From: Curvibacter sp. PAE-UM
Lineage (GTDB): Bacteria; Pseudomonadota; Gammaproteobacteria; Burkholderiales; Burkholderiaceae_C
DNA length: 64,000 nt
Reading direction: 5' to 3'
Assembly: GCF_001432305.1 (NCBI RefSeq)
Contig: NZ_KQ483358.1
Location: 3,315,200 to 3,379,199 of the forward strand
Part shown: piece by piece, positions 20,760 through 30,008 of the stretch
How positions within the stretch are numbered: the stretch's first letter is position 1
Layout: each line of letters starts with the position of its first letter
Made by a program: the position numbers and the translations under genes
Notes under the pieces: model-generated
Databases searched by the model: none
The model's input: the letters and a program-made list of their open reading frames with translations, nothing else
What the model was told of the DNA's origin: nothing

Positions 20760-21505
20760 AGCGACTGGAGATCAATCATCATCTGCCGGGTGCGCAGCGT
20801 GGACACGCCGCAATGGTAATGGAGCAAGGCACGCAGTTGCGGTTTCAGTTCATGCATCACGGCCGCACAGGCGCGCAAGGTGTCGGTAAAAGGCGCCCCG
20901 GATTCCAGCGCCAGTTGCAACGTCTGCCACTGTGCGCCGCTCAAGCCCGCACGATCTGCCTCGCTGCGCGTGCGCAGGCCGCCTTCGGGCACCAGCACGT
21001 ACTGGGCATCGGCCTGCAGCGGCGCCAGTGCCAGCGTCTGGTGGTCCAGCCGCGGCAGCAAGCCGATCTCACGCAACAGCAGAAGCTCGAAGGTTCGCAA
21101 CGCAGCCTGCAGCACCTCGTCGTGTTCGGAAGCCAGCACACGCACCACATTGGCATAGACATCGAACAAGACCGGGTGCGGGTCGTCACGCGCCAGCAGC
21201 AGCAGCAGCAATTCGTTGAGGTAATAGCCCGACAGCAGGGACTCGCCGGTGGGCATGACGTGGCCGCCCATCCATTCCGCGCCCTTGAGCGTGCGGATCT
21301 CGGCGTCGCCACCGTAGCTGACCTGCAGGGGCTGCAGCGGCAGCAACACGGGGCGGAAACTGGAACTGGGGCGCTTGGCGCCCTTGGCCACCAGGGCAAT
21401 CCGGCCATGATGACGCGTGAACACTTCCAGGATCAGGCTGGTCTCGCTCCAGTCGTAGCGGTGCAGCACATAGGCCGGCTCTTCTGAAATGCGTTTCGTC
21501 GCCAT
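20756..21505 (-). CDS. recO: DNA repair protein RecO
   Basis: RecO helps load RecA onto SSB-coated single strands in the RecFOR pathway. The protein has the N-terminal OB-fold ([34 protein letters not shown]) and a helical C-terminal domain. The frame opens at a GTG at 21529, immediately after the era stop, but the ATG at 21505 ([10 protein letters not shown]) gives the family N-terminus and 249 residues; I prefer it. It is tightly packed between era and pdxJ. Confidence 0.94.
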   Translation of the reverse strand: MATKRISEEPAYVLHRYDWSETSLILEVFTRHHGRIALVAKGAKRPSSSFRPVLLPLQPLQVSYGGDAEIRTLKGAEWMGGHVMPTGESLLSGYYLNELLLLLLARDDPHPVLFDVYANVVRVLASEHDEVLQAALRTFELLLLREIGLLPRLDHQTLALAPLQADAQYVLVPEGGLRTRSEADRAGLSGAQWQTLQLALESGAPFTDTLRACAAVMHELKPQLRALLHYHCGVSTLRTRQMMIDLQSL

Positions 21506-21529
21506 CGCACTAGCCGGCCTGGCGGCCAC

Positions 21530-22465
21530 TCACTCGTAGCCGAAACTGCGAACGCGAGCCTCGTCATCCGCCCAGCCGGAGCGAACCTTGACCCACAGCT
21601 CCAGGAAGACCTTGGCGTCAGCCAGCTTCTCCAACTCCACCCGGGTTTCCATGCCAATGCGCTTGATGCGCTCACCCTTATCACCGATCACCATGGCCTT
21701 GTGGCCGTCGCGCTCCACCACGATGGTGGCAGCAATGCGCAGCAGGCGCTTCTGTCCCTTCTTCTGCGGTGGTTCTTCTTCAAACTTGTCGATCACCACG
21801 GTAGAGGTGTAGGGTAGCTCGTCGCCAGTGAGGCGAAACAGTTTTTCGCGTACCAGCTCGCTGGCGAGGAACTTTTCGCTGCGATCGGTCAGCTCGTCTT
21901 CGGCATACCACCAGTCCTGCTCGGGAAGATATTTTTCGCAAATACCCAGCAGGCGCTCGATGTCCTTGGGGTTCTTGGCCGACATGGGCACGAACTCGGC
22001 AAAGGCGTGCTTGGCCTGCATTTCCTGCAACCAGGGGGCGATGTCACCGCGGCGGTGCACGTTGTCGAGCTTGTTGGCCACCAGCAGTGTAGGAATGCCC
22101 TGCCCCAGGAGGGCCAGCACGCGCGCATCTGCAGGGGTGAAGCTGCCGGCCTCCACAACCAGCAAGATCAGGTCCACGTCGGACACCGCGCCCACCACCG
22201 TCTTGTTCAGCGATTTGTTGAGCGCATTTCCGTGCACGGTCTGGAAGCCAGGCGTATCCACAAACACGAACTGGGTCGAACCCTGGGTTCGCATGCCGGT
22301 GATGCGGTGGCGCGTGGTCTGTGCCTTGCGCGAGGTGATGCTGATCTTCTGTCCCACCAGGGCATTGAGCAGCGTGGACTTGCCGACGTTGGGTTTGCCG
22401 ACGATGGCCACCAGGCCGCAGCGATGCGGTGCTTCGGCAGACGGAGTTACCACTGTGCTTTCCAT
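21530..22465 (-). CDS. era: GTPase Era
   Basis: Era is an essential GTPase that binds 16S rRNA and helps mature the 30S subunit at the inner membrane. Seen: G1 [12 protein letters not shown]3 DTPGFQ, G4 NKLDNV, and a C-terminal KH domain ([14 protein letters not shown]). The frame is open to 22528, but the ATG at 22465 lies 4 bp after the rnc stop with an AAGG sequence upstream and gives a normal 311 residues. The rnc-era-recO order is conserved in proteobacteria. Confidence 0.97.
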   Translation of the reverse strand: MESTVVTPSAEAPHRCGLVAIVGKPNVGKSTLLNALVGQKISITSRKAQTTRHRITGMRTQGSTQFVFVDTPGFQTVHGNALNKSLNKTVVGAVSDVDLILLVVEAGSFTPADARVLALLGQGIPTLLVANKLDNVHRRGDIAPWLQEMQAKHAFAEFVPMSAKNPKDIERLLGICEKYLPEQDWWYAEDELTDRSEKFLASELVREKLFRLTGDELPYTSTVVIDKFEEEPPQKKGQKRLLRIAATIVVERDGHKAMVIGDKGERIKRIGMETRVELEKLADAKVFLELWVKVRSGWADDEARVRSFGYE

Positions 22466-22469
22466 GAGG

Positions 22470-23156
22470 TCAGGCCTTGTCCCGCGTCTTGAGAGATTGC
22501 AACATGGCAGCGGCTGCCGCCTGCTCACCGGCCCGGCGCGAGTTGCCGATGCCGCGCTCGTTGAGGTTCAGTTCGGAGACTTCGCATTCGATATCGAAAG
22601 TCTGCCGATGGGCGGCCCCCAGGGTGCCCACCACACGGTACAGCGGCAACTTGAGTTTGCGCGCCTGCAGCCATTCCTGGAGCTCTGTTTTGGCATCCTT
22701 GGCACTGGCCTGCATCTGCGGGTTGATTTCCACGGCCTCGAAGAGACGCTGAACGAGCCCCTGGGCGGCGCCATAGCCGGCATCCAGATAGACCGCGCCG
22801 ATCAAGGCCTCCAGGGCATCGGCCAGAATGGACGGCCGGCGGCTGCCTCCGGAACGAACTTCACCCTCGCCCAGGCGCACCACCTCGGACAAGCCCAGTC
22901 CGACGGCCAGCTGATGCAGGGTGTCCTGCTTGACCAGGTTGGCGCGGATGCGCGAAAGATCACCTTCCGGCAAGGCACTGAGTCGCTGGTAAAGCAGGTC
23001 GGCCACGGACAGATTGAGGACGGAGTCCCCCAGGAATTCCAGTCGCTCGTTGTGGTCGGCCGCGAAACTGCGGTGCGTGACCGCGCGCGCCAGCAAGCCT
23101 GGGTCAGAGAAACGATGCTGCAGGCGCTCCTGCAATGCGGTCAGACCATCAGCCAC
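22470..23156 (-). CDS. rnc: Ribonuclease III
   Basis: RNase III cleaves double-stranded RNA in rRNA maturation and mRNA control. The 228-residue protein has the signature [14 protein letters not shown] (residues 37-50) with the catalytic acidic residues, [15 protein letters not shown] near 112, and a C-terminal double-stranded RNA-binding domain ending in AAAAMLQSL. It follows the DUF4845 gene by one base and precedes era. Confidence 0.97.
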   Translation of the reverse strand: MADGLTALQERLQHRFSDPGLLARAVTHRSFAADHNERLEFLGDSVLNLSVADLLYQRLSALPEGDLSRIRANLVKQDTLHQLAVGLGLSEVVRLGEGEVRSGGSRRPSILADALEALIGAVYLDAGYGAAQGLVQRLFEAVEINPQMQASAKDAKTELQEWLQARKLKLPLYRVVGTLGAAHRQTFDIECEVSELNLNERGIGNSRRAGEQAAAAAMLQSLKTRDKA

Positions 23157-23157
23157 G

Positions 23158-23514
23158 CTATTTGGTGCTTCCTTCGTACTTGAGCGTCAGCCAGGCCGGA
23201 CCGGCCAGATGGATCTCGCGCTCATAGGCAAAGCTGACGACCACCTTGTCACCCACCTTGGTTACCGTCAGGTCCTTGCCCTCGATGGACTTGATATCGT
23301 CGATCGTCGCTGCCTTGTCGAAGACGGCTTTCACCTCGGCCACCGTCCCTCCCTCTGCCGCCGCCTTCTTGGCCGCCTTGTGGATGGCCTGCAACTCGAT
23401 CGCCGTCGGGACGATCTGTGCCAGGATGACCCCGCTGACCGCCAGGATGCCACCAATGAACAGCAGGCCGATAAAGGTGATGCCACGCTGCCCCGACTTC
23501 AGTTGCCTTGTCAT
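23158..23514 (-). CDS. DUF4845 family protein, single membrane anchor
   Basis: A 118-residue protein with an N-terminal hydrophobic helix (ITFIGLLFIGGILAVSGVILA, about residues 12-32) that resembles a type IV pilin-like anchor, and a small periplasmic domain. I recognise it as the DUF4845 protein normally found between lepB and rnc in betaproteobacteria. Its function is unknown; the constant neighbours suggest only a housekeeping role. Confidence 0.85.
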   Translation of the reverse strand: MTRQLKSGQRGITFIGLLFIGGILAVSGVILAQIVPTAIELQAIHKAAKKAAAEGGTVAEVKAVFDKAATIDDIKSIEGKDLTVTKVGDKVVVSFAYEREIHLAGPAWLTLKYEGSTK

Positions 23515-23542
23515 AGTTTCCCCCGTCTATCCATCATCGATA

Positions 23543-24517
23543 TCAGTTGAACGAACCAATGCGCTTGAGGTTGCCGAAATTCATCCAGACGAAGAAGGCC
23601 TTGCCAACGATATTCTGGTCCGGCACAAAACCCCAGTAACGCGAATCCAGCGAATTATCGCGATTGTCGCCCATCATGAAATAGTGTCCTTCGGGCACCT
23701 TGCAGACCACCCCCTCCACGCTGTAGCGGCAGTTCTGGCGGGAGGGGAAGTCGCCGATCTCGGCCTCCGAAAAGCCGCCACGACGCTCGCCGTCGACGAT
23801 CATGCGGTGCGGCTTCGCCCCCAGGGCCTCACCATACTGCTTGAAGTAACGCATGACGTCTTCGTCGAAGAACTCGGGCAGTTCGCTGGTTGCCACCGGC
23901 TGGCCGTTGATCGTCAGCCGCTTGTTCAGGTAGGCCACCTCGTCACCGGGCACACCGACGACGCGCTTGATGTAGTCTTGGCTGGGCCGAGGCGGGTAAC
24001 GGAATACCATGACGTCGCCGCGCTGGGGCTTGTTGCCCTCAGTGAGCTTGGTATTGAGCACTGGCAGGCGGATGCCGTAGTGGTATTTGTTGACTAGGAT
24101 CAGGTCACCCACCAGCAGGGTCGGAATCATGGAGCCCGAGGGGATCTTGAACGGCTCGAACAGGAAGGAGCGCAGCAGGAAGACCACCACGATCACCGGG
24201 AACAGGCCGGCCGTCCAGTCCAGCCACCAGGGTTGCATCAGCAGCGTCTCGCGGGCTTGGGCCAGTTCGCCTCCTTCGTCCACGGCAATGCCCTGCTCCT
24301 GCAGGCCGGCGCGCCGCTGCAGCGCCTCGGCTTCCAGCCGGGCTGCTGCCTTCTGGCGCTGCGGCAGGAAATAGAAACGCTCGGCCAGCCAGTACAGGCC
24401 GGTCACCACCGAGGCCAGGAACAGCAGCAGGGCGAAGTTGCCCTCGATCGACCCGAAATACCAGGCACCTATATAGCCGGCGAAGGCCGCCAGCACCATC
24501 GCGGTGAGGATCTGCAT
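23543..24517 (-). CDS. lepB: Signal peptidase I
   Basis: LepB cuts signal peptides from exported proteins at the inner membrane. The 324-residue protein has two N-terminal membrane spans, the catalytic serine in IPSGSMIPTLLVGD (near residue 130), the general-base lysine in SQDYIKRVVGVPGD, and the GDNRDNSLDSRYWGFVP box near the C-terminus. The frame is open to 24652, but the ATG at 24517 overlaps the lepA stop (TGATG) and has a GGAGG ribosome site, so I start there. Confidence 0.97.
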   Translation of the reverse strand: MQILTAMVLAAFAGYIGAWYFGSIEGNFALLLFLASVVTGLYWLAERFYFLPQRQKAAARLEAEALQRRAGLQEQGIAVDEGGELAQARETLLMQPWWLDWTAGLFPVIVVVFLLRSFLFEPFKIPSGSMIPTLLVGDLILVNKYHYGIRLPVLNTKLTEGNKPQRGDVMVFRYPPRPSQDYIKRVVGVPGDEVAYLNKRLTINGQPVATSELPEFFDEDVMRYFKQYGEALGAKPHRMIVDGERRGGFSEAEIGDFPSRQNCRYSVEGVVCKVPEGHYFMMGDNRDNSLDSRYWGFVPDQNIVGKAFFVWMNFGNLKRIGSFN

Positions 24518-26328
24518 CAATCCTCCACCTGCAAAATGGCCAGGAAGGCCTCCTGCGGCACTTCCACCGAACCGATCTGCTTCATGCGTTTCTTGCCTGC
24601 TTTTTGTTTCTCGAGAAGTTTCTTCTTGCGGCTGATGTCGCCGCCGTAGCATTTTGCCAGCACGTTCTTGCGCAGCGCCTTGATGTTCTCGCGCGCAATG
24701 ATGTTGGCGCCGATGGCGGCCTGGATGGCCACGTCGAACTGCTGGCGGCTGATGATCTCGCGCATCTTGGCCGCCACGGCCCGGCCCCGGAAGGCGGCCT
24801 GGGTGCGGTGCACGATGATGGACAGGGCATCGACCTTCTCGCCGTTGAGCAGGATGTCGACCTTCACCACGTCCGATGCACGGTACTCCTTGAACTCGTA
24901 GTCCATGCTGGCGTAGCCCCGGCTGACGGACTTGAGTTTGTCAAAGAAGTCCAGCACGATCTCGCCCAGGGGCAACTCGTAGGTCAGCATGACCTGGCGG
25001 CCGTGGTAGGCCATGTTGAGCTGCAGGCCGCGCTTCTGGTTGGCCAGCGTCATGACCGGGCCCACGTACTCCTGCGGCATGTACAGGTGCACCGTCACGA
25101 TGGGCTCGCGGATCTCCTGGATCTGGCTCTGGTCCGGCATCTTGGCAGGGTTCTCGACCATGATGACCTCGCCATCACCCCGGAGCACTTGGTAAACCAC
25201 GCTGGGCGCGGTGGTGATCAGGTCCTGGTCGAATTCGCGCTCCAGCCGCTCCTGCACGATCTCCATGTGCAGCAGGCCCAGGAAACCACAGCGGAAGCCG
25301 AAACCCAGGGCCTGGGACACCTCCGGCTCGAAGTGCAGGGAAGCATCGTTGAGCTTGAGCTTTTCCAGGCTGTCTCGCAGGCCTTCGTACTGATTGGCTT
25401 CGGTCGGGTACAGACCGGCGAACACCTGCGGCTGGATTTCCTTGAAGCCGGGCAAGGCTTCGGTGGCCGGACCGGCGTTGTTGGGCAGCTTCTTTTCCAG
25501 CGTCACGGTGTCGCCCACCTTGGCGGCCTGCAGCTCCCGGATACCGGCAATGATGTAACCCACTTCGCCGGCCCGCAGCGACTCACGCGGCTGATTGGCC
25601 GGCGTGAACACGCCCAGGCTGCCGGCTTCATAAACGGCATTGGCGGCCATCAGCCTGATGCGTTCACCCTTGAGCAGGCGGCCGTCGACCACCCGCACCA
25701 GCATGACCACGCCAACGTAGCTGTCGAACCAGCTGTCGACGATCATGGCACGCAGCGGGCCGTCCGGATCACCCTTGGGCGCTGGAATCCGGGCCACGAT
25801 GGCCTCCAGGATGTCGTCCACGCCCATGCCGGTCTTGGCCGAACAGGGGATGGCGTCGTCGGCGTCGATGCCGATCACGTCCTCGATCTCGGCCTTGGCA
25901 TTCTCGGGATCGGCATTGGGCAGATCCATCTTGTTGAGTACCGGCAGCACCTCCACACCCAGGTCCAGCGCGGTGTAGCAGTTGGCCACCGTCTGCGCCT
26001 CCACGCCCTGGCTGGCGTCGACCACCAGCAAGGCGCCTTCGCAGGCCGACAACGAACGGCTGACCTCATAAGAGAAATCCACGTGGCCAGGTGTGTCGAT
26101 CAGATTCAGGTTGTAGATCTGGCCATCACGGGCCTTGTATTGCAGTGCAGCGGTCTGTGCCTTGATGGTTATCCCACGCTCTTTCTCGATGTCCATGGAG
26201 TCGAGTACCTGTGCCTCCATCTCGCGCTCTTCCAGTCCGCCACAACGCTGGATCAAGCGGTCCGCGAGCGTCGATTTGCCATGATCGATGTGCGCGATGA
26301 TCGAAAAATTTCTGATGTGCTTCATCAA
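24517..26328 (-). CDS. lepA: Elongation factor 4
   Basis: LepA is a ribosomal GTPase related to EF-G that acts on stalled or back-translocated ribosomes and in initiation-related steps. The 603-residue protein has G1 [10 protein letters not shown]3 DTPGHVDF and G4 NKMD, and the specific C-terminal domain ([19 protein letters not shown]). No strong ribosome site precedes the ATG. A terminator lies only 43 bp upstream, so the source of its transcription is unclear: either leakage through that terminator or a promoter in the short gap. Confidence 0.98.
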   Translation of the reverse strand: MMKHIRNFSIIAHIDHGKSTLADRLIQRCGGLEEREMEAQVLDSMDIEKERGITIKAQTAALQYKARDGQIYNLNLIDTPGHVDFSYEVSRSLSACEGALLVVDASQGVEAQTVANCYTALDLGVEVLPVLNKMDLPNADPENAKAEIEDVIGIDADDAIPCSAKTGMGVDDILEAIVARIPAPKGDPDGPLRAMIVDSWFDSYVGVVMLVRVVDGRLLKGERIRLMAANAVYEAGSLGVFTPANQPRESLRAGEVGYIIAGIRELQAAKVGDTVTLEKKLPNNAGPATEALPGFKEIQPQVFAGLYPTEANQYEGLRDSLEKLKLNDASLHFEPEVSQALGFGFRCGFLGLLHMEIVQERLEREFDQDLITTAPSVVYQVLRGDGEVIMVENPAKMPDQSQIQEIREPIVTVHLYMPQEYVGPVMTLANQKRGLQLNMAYHGRQVMLTYELPLGEIVLDFFDKLKSVSRGYASMDYEFKEYRASDVVKVDILLNGEKVDALSIIVHRTQAAFRGRAVAAKMREIISRQQFDVAIQAAIGANIIARENIKALRKNVLAKCYGGDISRKKKLLEKQKAGKKRMKQIGSVEVPQEAFLAILQVED

Positions 26329-26370
26329 CGAAAACGTTTAAGTGATTGAATTTAAAAAGACGCGGGCAAG

Positions 26371-26401
26371 AAAAAAGGGCGCGTCGGGTTGTGACGCGCC
26401 C
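26371..26401 (-). terminator. Strong intrinsic terminator upstream of lepA
   Basis: On the minus strand a 9-bp perfect stem, GGGCGCGTC with GACGCGCCC, encloses a 7-nt loop and runs into six T residues. It would end a transcript coming from the mucD-lepA gap before it reaches lepA. Confidence 0.88.
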
Positions 26402-26515
26402 TGAACCAACAATCTATGGCAACTGCGATAGTTGGAGCTTCATTGTAGGCAAAAAGGCAGCCCCGTACAGCCCGAAAAATCGCAAATTTCCGTCGTTGCG
26501 ACGTCACAACATGAA

Positions 26516-26584
26516 TTTATCAACAGTTTATCAACAGATTCTTGTGCGCTGATCTTGAACAAGTTGTGGGTGATCTGTGGATGC
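26516..26584. repeat. Tandem 11-bp repeat and DnaA-box-like cluster
   Basis: TTTATCAACAG is repeated exactly at 26516-26526 and 26527-26537. Each copy contains TTATCAACA, one mismatch from the DnaA box TTATCCACA. Two weaker boxes on the other strand follow: TGTGGGTGA (26565-26573) and TGTGGATGC (26576-26584). GATC sites lie at 26551, 26572 and 26604. The composition resembles an origin-type DnaA-binding region, but no replication gene is nearby. Confidence 0.45.
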
Positions 26585-26665
26585 CTCTGTATGAAGGCCC
26601 AAAGATCCCGCATGGTGGATTCAGCCCAGGACTATATGCAGGTAATGCCTGTCCGAACGCTGTGC

Positions 26666-26694
26666 ATTCTAACCAAAATGTCGAATCTTGGCAA
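26666..26694 (-). promoter_or_regulatory. Sigma-70 promoter on the minus strand in the mucD-lepA gap
   Basis: On the minus strand TTGCCA (26689-26694) and TAGAAT (26666-26671) are separated by exactly 17 bp; each matches the consensus at five of six positions. It points toward the candidate small RNA and lepA. The remaining part of the 26329-26817 gap holds no gene I can support. Confidence 0.6.
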
Positions 26695-26817
26695 TAAGTA
26701 AGTGAATGCAAACTTATAGAATGAACTTTGCACTGAGAATTTAAAAGATATTTGGCACAGGGTTTTCGCGGCAAAGCCCCTATCCCCAACTCGGGTTGGA
26801 GACGAGGTCGCTGGCCA

Positions 26818-28299
26818 TCAGCGCACGGGCCTGATCACGGCGTACTGCGCCCACTCGCCCCGGCGGAACAGCACATGGACGGGTTTGCCCTTTTCGAGCT
26901 TGCCCTGCAAGGCTTCGAATTCGCGCACACTGGCGACCTCGACATTCGCCAGAGCCAGGATCACATCGCCCTCGCGCAGGCCGGCGCGGGCAGCGGCCTC
27001 GACCGCCGACTCCACCCGCACACCCCCCTTGAGATTGAGCTCCTTCTTCTGCGCCTCGCTGAGGTCGGTCACGGTCAGGCCCAGCGTCGGTGCGGCCCCG
27101 GAGCGCGGTTTGTCCTCACGCTCCTTGCGCGCCACCGGCTTCTCGACCTCGAATTGGCCGATGGTCACCGTGAGATCCTTGCTGCTGCCTCGGCGAAACA
27201 CGGTCAACGTGCTGCGCGTGCCCGGCTTGATGCTGCCGACCATGCGCGGCAGGTCCGTCGATTTCTCGATCGCCTTGCCATCGACCCTGGTGATGATGTC
27301 GCCGGCTTCCACCCCGGCCTTCTCGGCCGGCGAACCGGTCTCCACCCCACGCACCAGCGCGCCCTGGGGCTTGCCCAGGCCGATGGCCTCGGCCACCTCC
27401 TTGGTCACCTGGTCGATCTGCACGCCAATGCGTCCGCGCGTCACACGCCCGCTGGCACGCAGTTGCTCGCTCACGCGCATGGCCTCGTCGATCGGGATGG
27501 CGAAGGCGATACCCATGTAACCACCCGAACGCGAATAGATCTGGCTGTTGATGCCCACCACCTCGCCGCGCAGGTTGATCAGCGGCCCCCCCGAATTGCC
27601 GGGATTGATCGCCACATCGGTCTGGATCAGGGGCAGATAGTCACCCGTGTCACGCTGCTTGGCACTGACGATGCCTGCCGTCACGGTGTTTTCCAGGCCG
27701 AAGGGCGAGCCGATGGCCATCACCCACTCTCCCACCTTGAGGCGGTTCACGTCCCCTACCTTCACGGCCGGCAAGCCCGTGGCCTCGATCTTCACGACGG
27801 CCACGTCGGTGCGCTTGTCGGCGCCCACGATGCGCGCCTTGAATTCGCGTTTATCGGGCAAGGTCACGAGCAACTCATCGGCGCCATCGACCACATGGGC
27901 ATTGGTCATGATGTAACCATCAGCCGACAGGATGAAGCCCGAGCCCACGCCGCGTGGTTGCTCCTCGGGCTGCGGACGACCTGACCGCGGTGTCTGGCGC
28001 GGCAGGTTCGGGGGCACCGGCAGGCCAAAGCGGCGGAAGAACTCCAGCATTTCCTCATCCGTGCCGCTCTCGTCAGCCGCACGAGCGCTGACCTTTTCCA
28101 GGGTGCGGATATTGACCACCGAAGGCCCGACCTGATCGACCAGTTCGGTGAAATCCGGCAGGCCGCGCCCTTGGGCTGCGGCCGTGCCGCTCATGGAATA
28201 GGCCGCCATCGCCAGCAGGAGCACGGTCGCCAGCGTGAACAGCTTGCGCCTGGGTCCGGTGAACACCGATATAGCCATCACAGACATGTTGAACCCCAT
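26818..28299 (-). CDS. mucD: DegP/MucD-type periplasmic serine protease
   Basis: A periplasmic protease-chaperone that handles misfolded envelope proteins. The 493-residue protein has a signal peptide (LFTLATVLLLAMAAYSM, cut near TAAAQG), the trypsin-like triad His in MTNAHVVDGADE, Asp in RTDVAVVKIE and Ser in NPGNSGGPLINL, and two PDZ domains (about residues 290-375 and 400-490). The ATG at 28299 is the frame's first; an internal ATG at 28287 preceded by GGGG is also possible. It follows rseB and ends the rpoE stress operon. Confidence 0.95.
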   Translation of the reverse strand: MGFNMSVMAISVFTGPRRKLFTLATVLLLAMAAYSMSGTAAAQGRGLPDFTELVDQVGPSVVNIRTLEKVSARAADESGTDEEMLEFFRRFGLPVPPNLPRQTPRSGRPQPEEQPRGVGSGFILSADGYIMTNAHVVDGADELLVTLPDKREFKARIVGADKRTDVAVVKIEATGLPAVKVGDVNRLKVGEWVMAIGSPFGLENTVTAGIVSAKQRDTGDYLPLIQTDVAINPGNSGGPLINLRGEVVGINSQIYSRSGGYMGIAFAIPIDEAMRVSEQLRASGRVTRGRIGVQIDQVTKEVAEAIGLGKPQGALVRGVETGSPAEKAGVEAGDIITRVDGKAIEKSTDLPRMVGSIKPGTRSTLTVFRRGSSKDLTVTIGQFEVEKPVARKEREDKPRSGAAPTLGLTVTDLSEAQKKELNLKGGVRVESAVEAAARAGLREGDVILALANVEVASVREFEALQGKLEKGKPVHVLFRRGEWAQYAVIRPVR

Positions 28300-28345
28300 G
28301 TGATCAAAGGATTAAAGAAAAAAGGAAGGCCATGAAGATGTGGGC

Positions 28346-29377
28346 TCAGCGCGTGCGCTCAAGCCCCTGGGAAAAAGCCTGCAGGGTCTGGGCCGGCACC
28401 TCGCCCACGAGTGTCAACCACCAGGACGTGCCGCCCGCCATGACGCGGCGCACCAGCGCATGGGTGGCACCCAGGGCTTGCAGCCCCTCCTGACCGTGGT
28501 GGCGTGGGTCATAGGCCTCGATGAACACCGAGACCGAGGCCAGACCGTCCGAGAATGCCCACTGCACGGCATCCACCCCTGAGGCCGTAGGACGGCGGTA
28601 ACAGCTCATGGCGCGAAAGCCTGGTACTTCCTGGACCAGCCGCCAGCCTTCGGCCGCAGGTGTGGTTTTCACCAGCGCCGGAGACTCCACCTTGTAGCCT
28701 TCGGTATTGCCCATCATGCGGCTGAGCTTGTCCATGCTGACCGGGGCGTCGAGCTGCAGTTCTGAGAATGCCACCTGCTCCAGAACCCGGCCCTGGTCGT
28801 CCAGGGTCTGCAGCTTGACCACCAGTCCCGTGCGTTTTTCACTCCAGATCCGGTAGCCAAAACGCAGGCTGTCCCGGGGGGTCAGCTGCACGATGTCGGC
28901 CTCGAAACCGGCCACACGTTCGCTGCCCTGGGGGCTGGCGCTGTAATGCTGTTCGATCGCGGCATCCACGGTCTTGAGCAGGTGCGGGAACAGCCCCAGG
29001 GCCTCGCGCTTTTCCGCCACAGCCACACGACTGAGCGGCGAGAAAGTCACGACCTCGTCGTTCCGCCGGAAGGTTGAACGTGGCGTACCGGTCAGCGACT
29101 CCACGCGTTCCATCTGCTGTTCCCCGTCGCACACGTGCCAGACACGCGCGCTGGCCATACTGCCACCCGAGGACACCACCAGCGTACCGATGTAGGCCCG
29201 GCGGCGCGAGGCCTCGTGCATGCGCAGCAGCCATTCGGAAATGCTGCGCTCACGCGAAACCACTTGGGCCGCTGCGCCAGAGGCACCTTGGTCAGCAACG
29301 GCCGGCAACACCAGCCCCGAAAGCAGGGCCGCCAGCAGGATCAGCTGAGGCCAGGAGAAGGTCGGCAAACGAAGCAT
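28346..29377 (-). CDS. rseB: Sigma-E regulatory protein RseB/MucB
   Basis: A periplasmic protein that binds the anti-sigma factor RseA and senses envelope damage. The 343-residue protein has a signal peptide (SWPQLILLAALLSGLVLPAVA), an N-terminal lipoprotein-carrier-like domain (RRRAYIGTLVVSSGG, SARVWHVCDGEQQMERVESL) and the MucB C-terminal domain with GFRAMSCYRR. The start has no obvious strong ribosome site. The position between rseA and mucD fits the operon. Confidence 0.94.
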   Translation of the reverse strand: MLRLPTFSWPQLILLAALLSGLVLPAVADQGASGAAAQVVSRERSISEWLLRMHEASRRRAYIGTLVVSSGGSMASARVWHVCDGEQQMERVESLTGTPRSTFRRNDEVVTFSPLSRVAVAEKREALGLFPHLLKTVDAAIEQHYSASPQGSERVAGFEADIVQLTPRDSLRFGYRIWSEKRTGLVVKLQTLDDQGRVLEQVAFSELQLDAPVSMDKLSRMMGNTEGYKVESPALVKTTPAAEGWRLVQEVPGFRAMSCYRRPTASGVDAVQWAFSDGLASVSVFIEAYDPRHHGQEGLQALGATHALVRRVMAGGTSWWLTLVGEVPAQTLQAFSQGLERTR

Positions 29378-29394
29378 GGACAGGCCCGCCTGAT

Positions 29395-29997
29395 TCAGCG
29401 CGACGGGCGCTCGAAGGTGGCGTTGCGCAGGAAGCCCGCCGGCATCTGCAGGGCAGAGGTGCCCCCCAGTTGCTGGTGCGCGGTGATCAGCTGGTCCAGC
29501 CTCGGATCACGGATCATGACGGGGGGCTCGGCGTTCGTCTGCGCCACGGATGTCTGCGGCTTGACGGGCGCCGGCCCGGAAACCGCCATCTGTGCAGCTT
29601 GCGGCGAGGGAACGGCCAGTTGCCACCCCAGCACGGCCACCACAGCCAGAGAGCTCAGGCCAGCCACCAGCTTCCAACGCCAGACGCTGTCGTTGGCGCT
29701 GGACGGCACGACGCCCAGGCCGAGCCTGACCTCAGGCTGCGGACGGCTCCCCTCCTGATGCAAACGCAGGCGCAAACGCGCCACGAACTCGGCATCATGC
29801 GCACCGACTGCAGCGCCCGCCCCCGCGCGCATGACATCGCCGACCAGGTGGTAGCTGTGCCAACGCGACTGCGCCTCCGGGCTGGACTCCAGCGCGAGCA
29901 GGGCCTGCGTGAACTCCGCACCCTGCAGTTCGCCATCGGCCAGGGCCGAAGCCAGCTCATGGGCCTGCTCTGCCTGCTGCATCTTGGTTTCCTGCAT
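29395..29997 (-). CDS. rseA: Anti-sigma-E factor RseA/MucA
   Basis: An inner-membrane anti-sigma factor holding RpoE inactive until cut by stress proteases. The N-terminal cytoplasmic domain has the family pattern ASALADGELQGAEFTQALLAL and RWHSYHLVGDVMR; one membrane span lies near residues 105-123 (LVAGLSSLAVVAVLGWQLAV); the rest is periplasmic. The frame opens at a TTG (30015) overlapping rpoE, but the ATG at 29997 has AGGA upstream and gives 200 residues. Confidence 0.92.
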   Translation of the reverse strand: MQETKMQQAEQAHELASALADGELQGAEFTQALLALESSPEAQSRWHSYHLVGDVMRAGAGAAVGAHDAEFVARLRLRLHQEGSRPQPEVRLGLGVVPSSANDSVWRWKLVAGLSSLAVVAVLGWQLAVPSPQAAQMAVSGPAPVKPQTSVAQTNAEPPVMIRDPRLDQLITAHQQLGGTSALQMPAGFLRNATFERPSR

Positions 29998-30008
29998 CTG
30001 TTCTGTTC

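Larger units (their letters stand above)
26371..26659 (-). ncRNA. Candidate small RNA or leader between mucD and lepA
   Basis: A well-formed sigma-70 promoter (26666-26694) and a strong terminator (26371-26401), both on the minus strand, frame about 290 nt with no convincing reading frame. The stretch is AT-rich compared with both neighbours. I matched it to no known RNA family. It could be an independent small RNA or an attenuated leader of lepA. Only the boundary signals support the call; the start is estimated from the -10 box. Confidence 0.4.

Noticed and set aside
26516-26607. The chromosomal replication origin itself
   Set aside because: DnaA-like boxes are few and imperfect, and dnaA, dnaN, gyrB and rpmH are absent; kept only as a DnaA-binding candidate.
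26520-26789. An 89-codon minus-strand frame in the mucD-lepA gap, and a similar plus-strand one
   Set aside because: Atypical codon use, no ribosome site and overlap with promoter-like and repeat sequence; better explained as noncoding.
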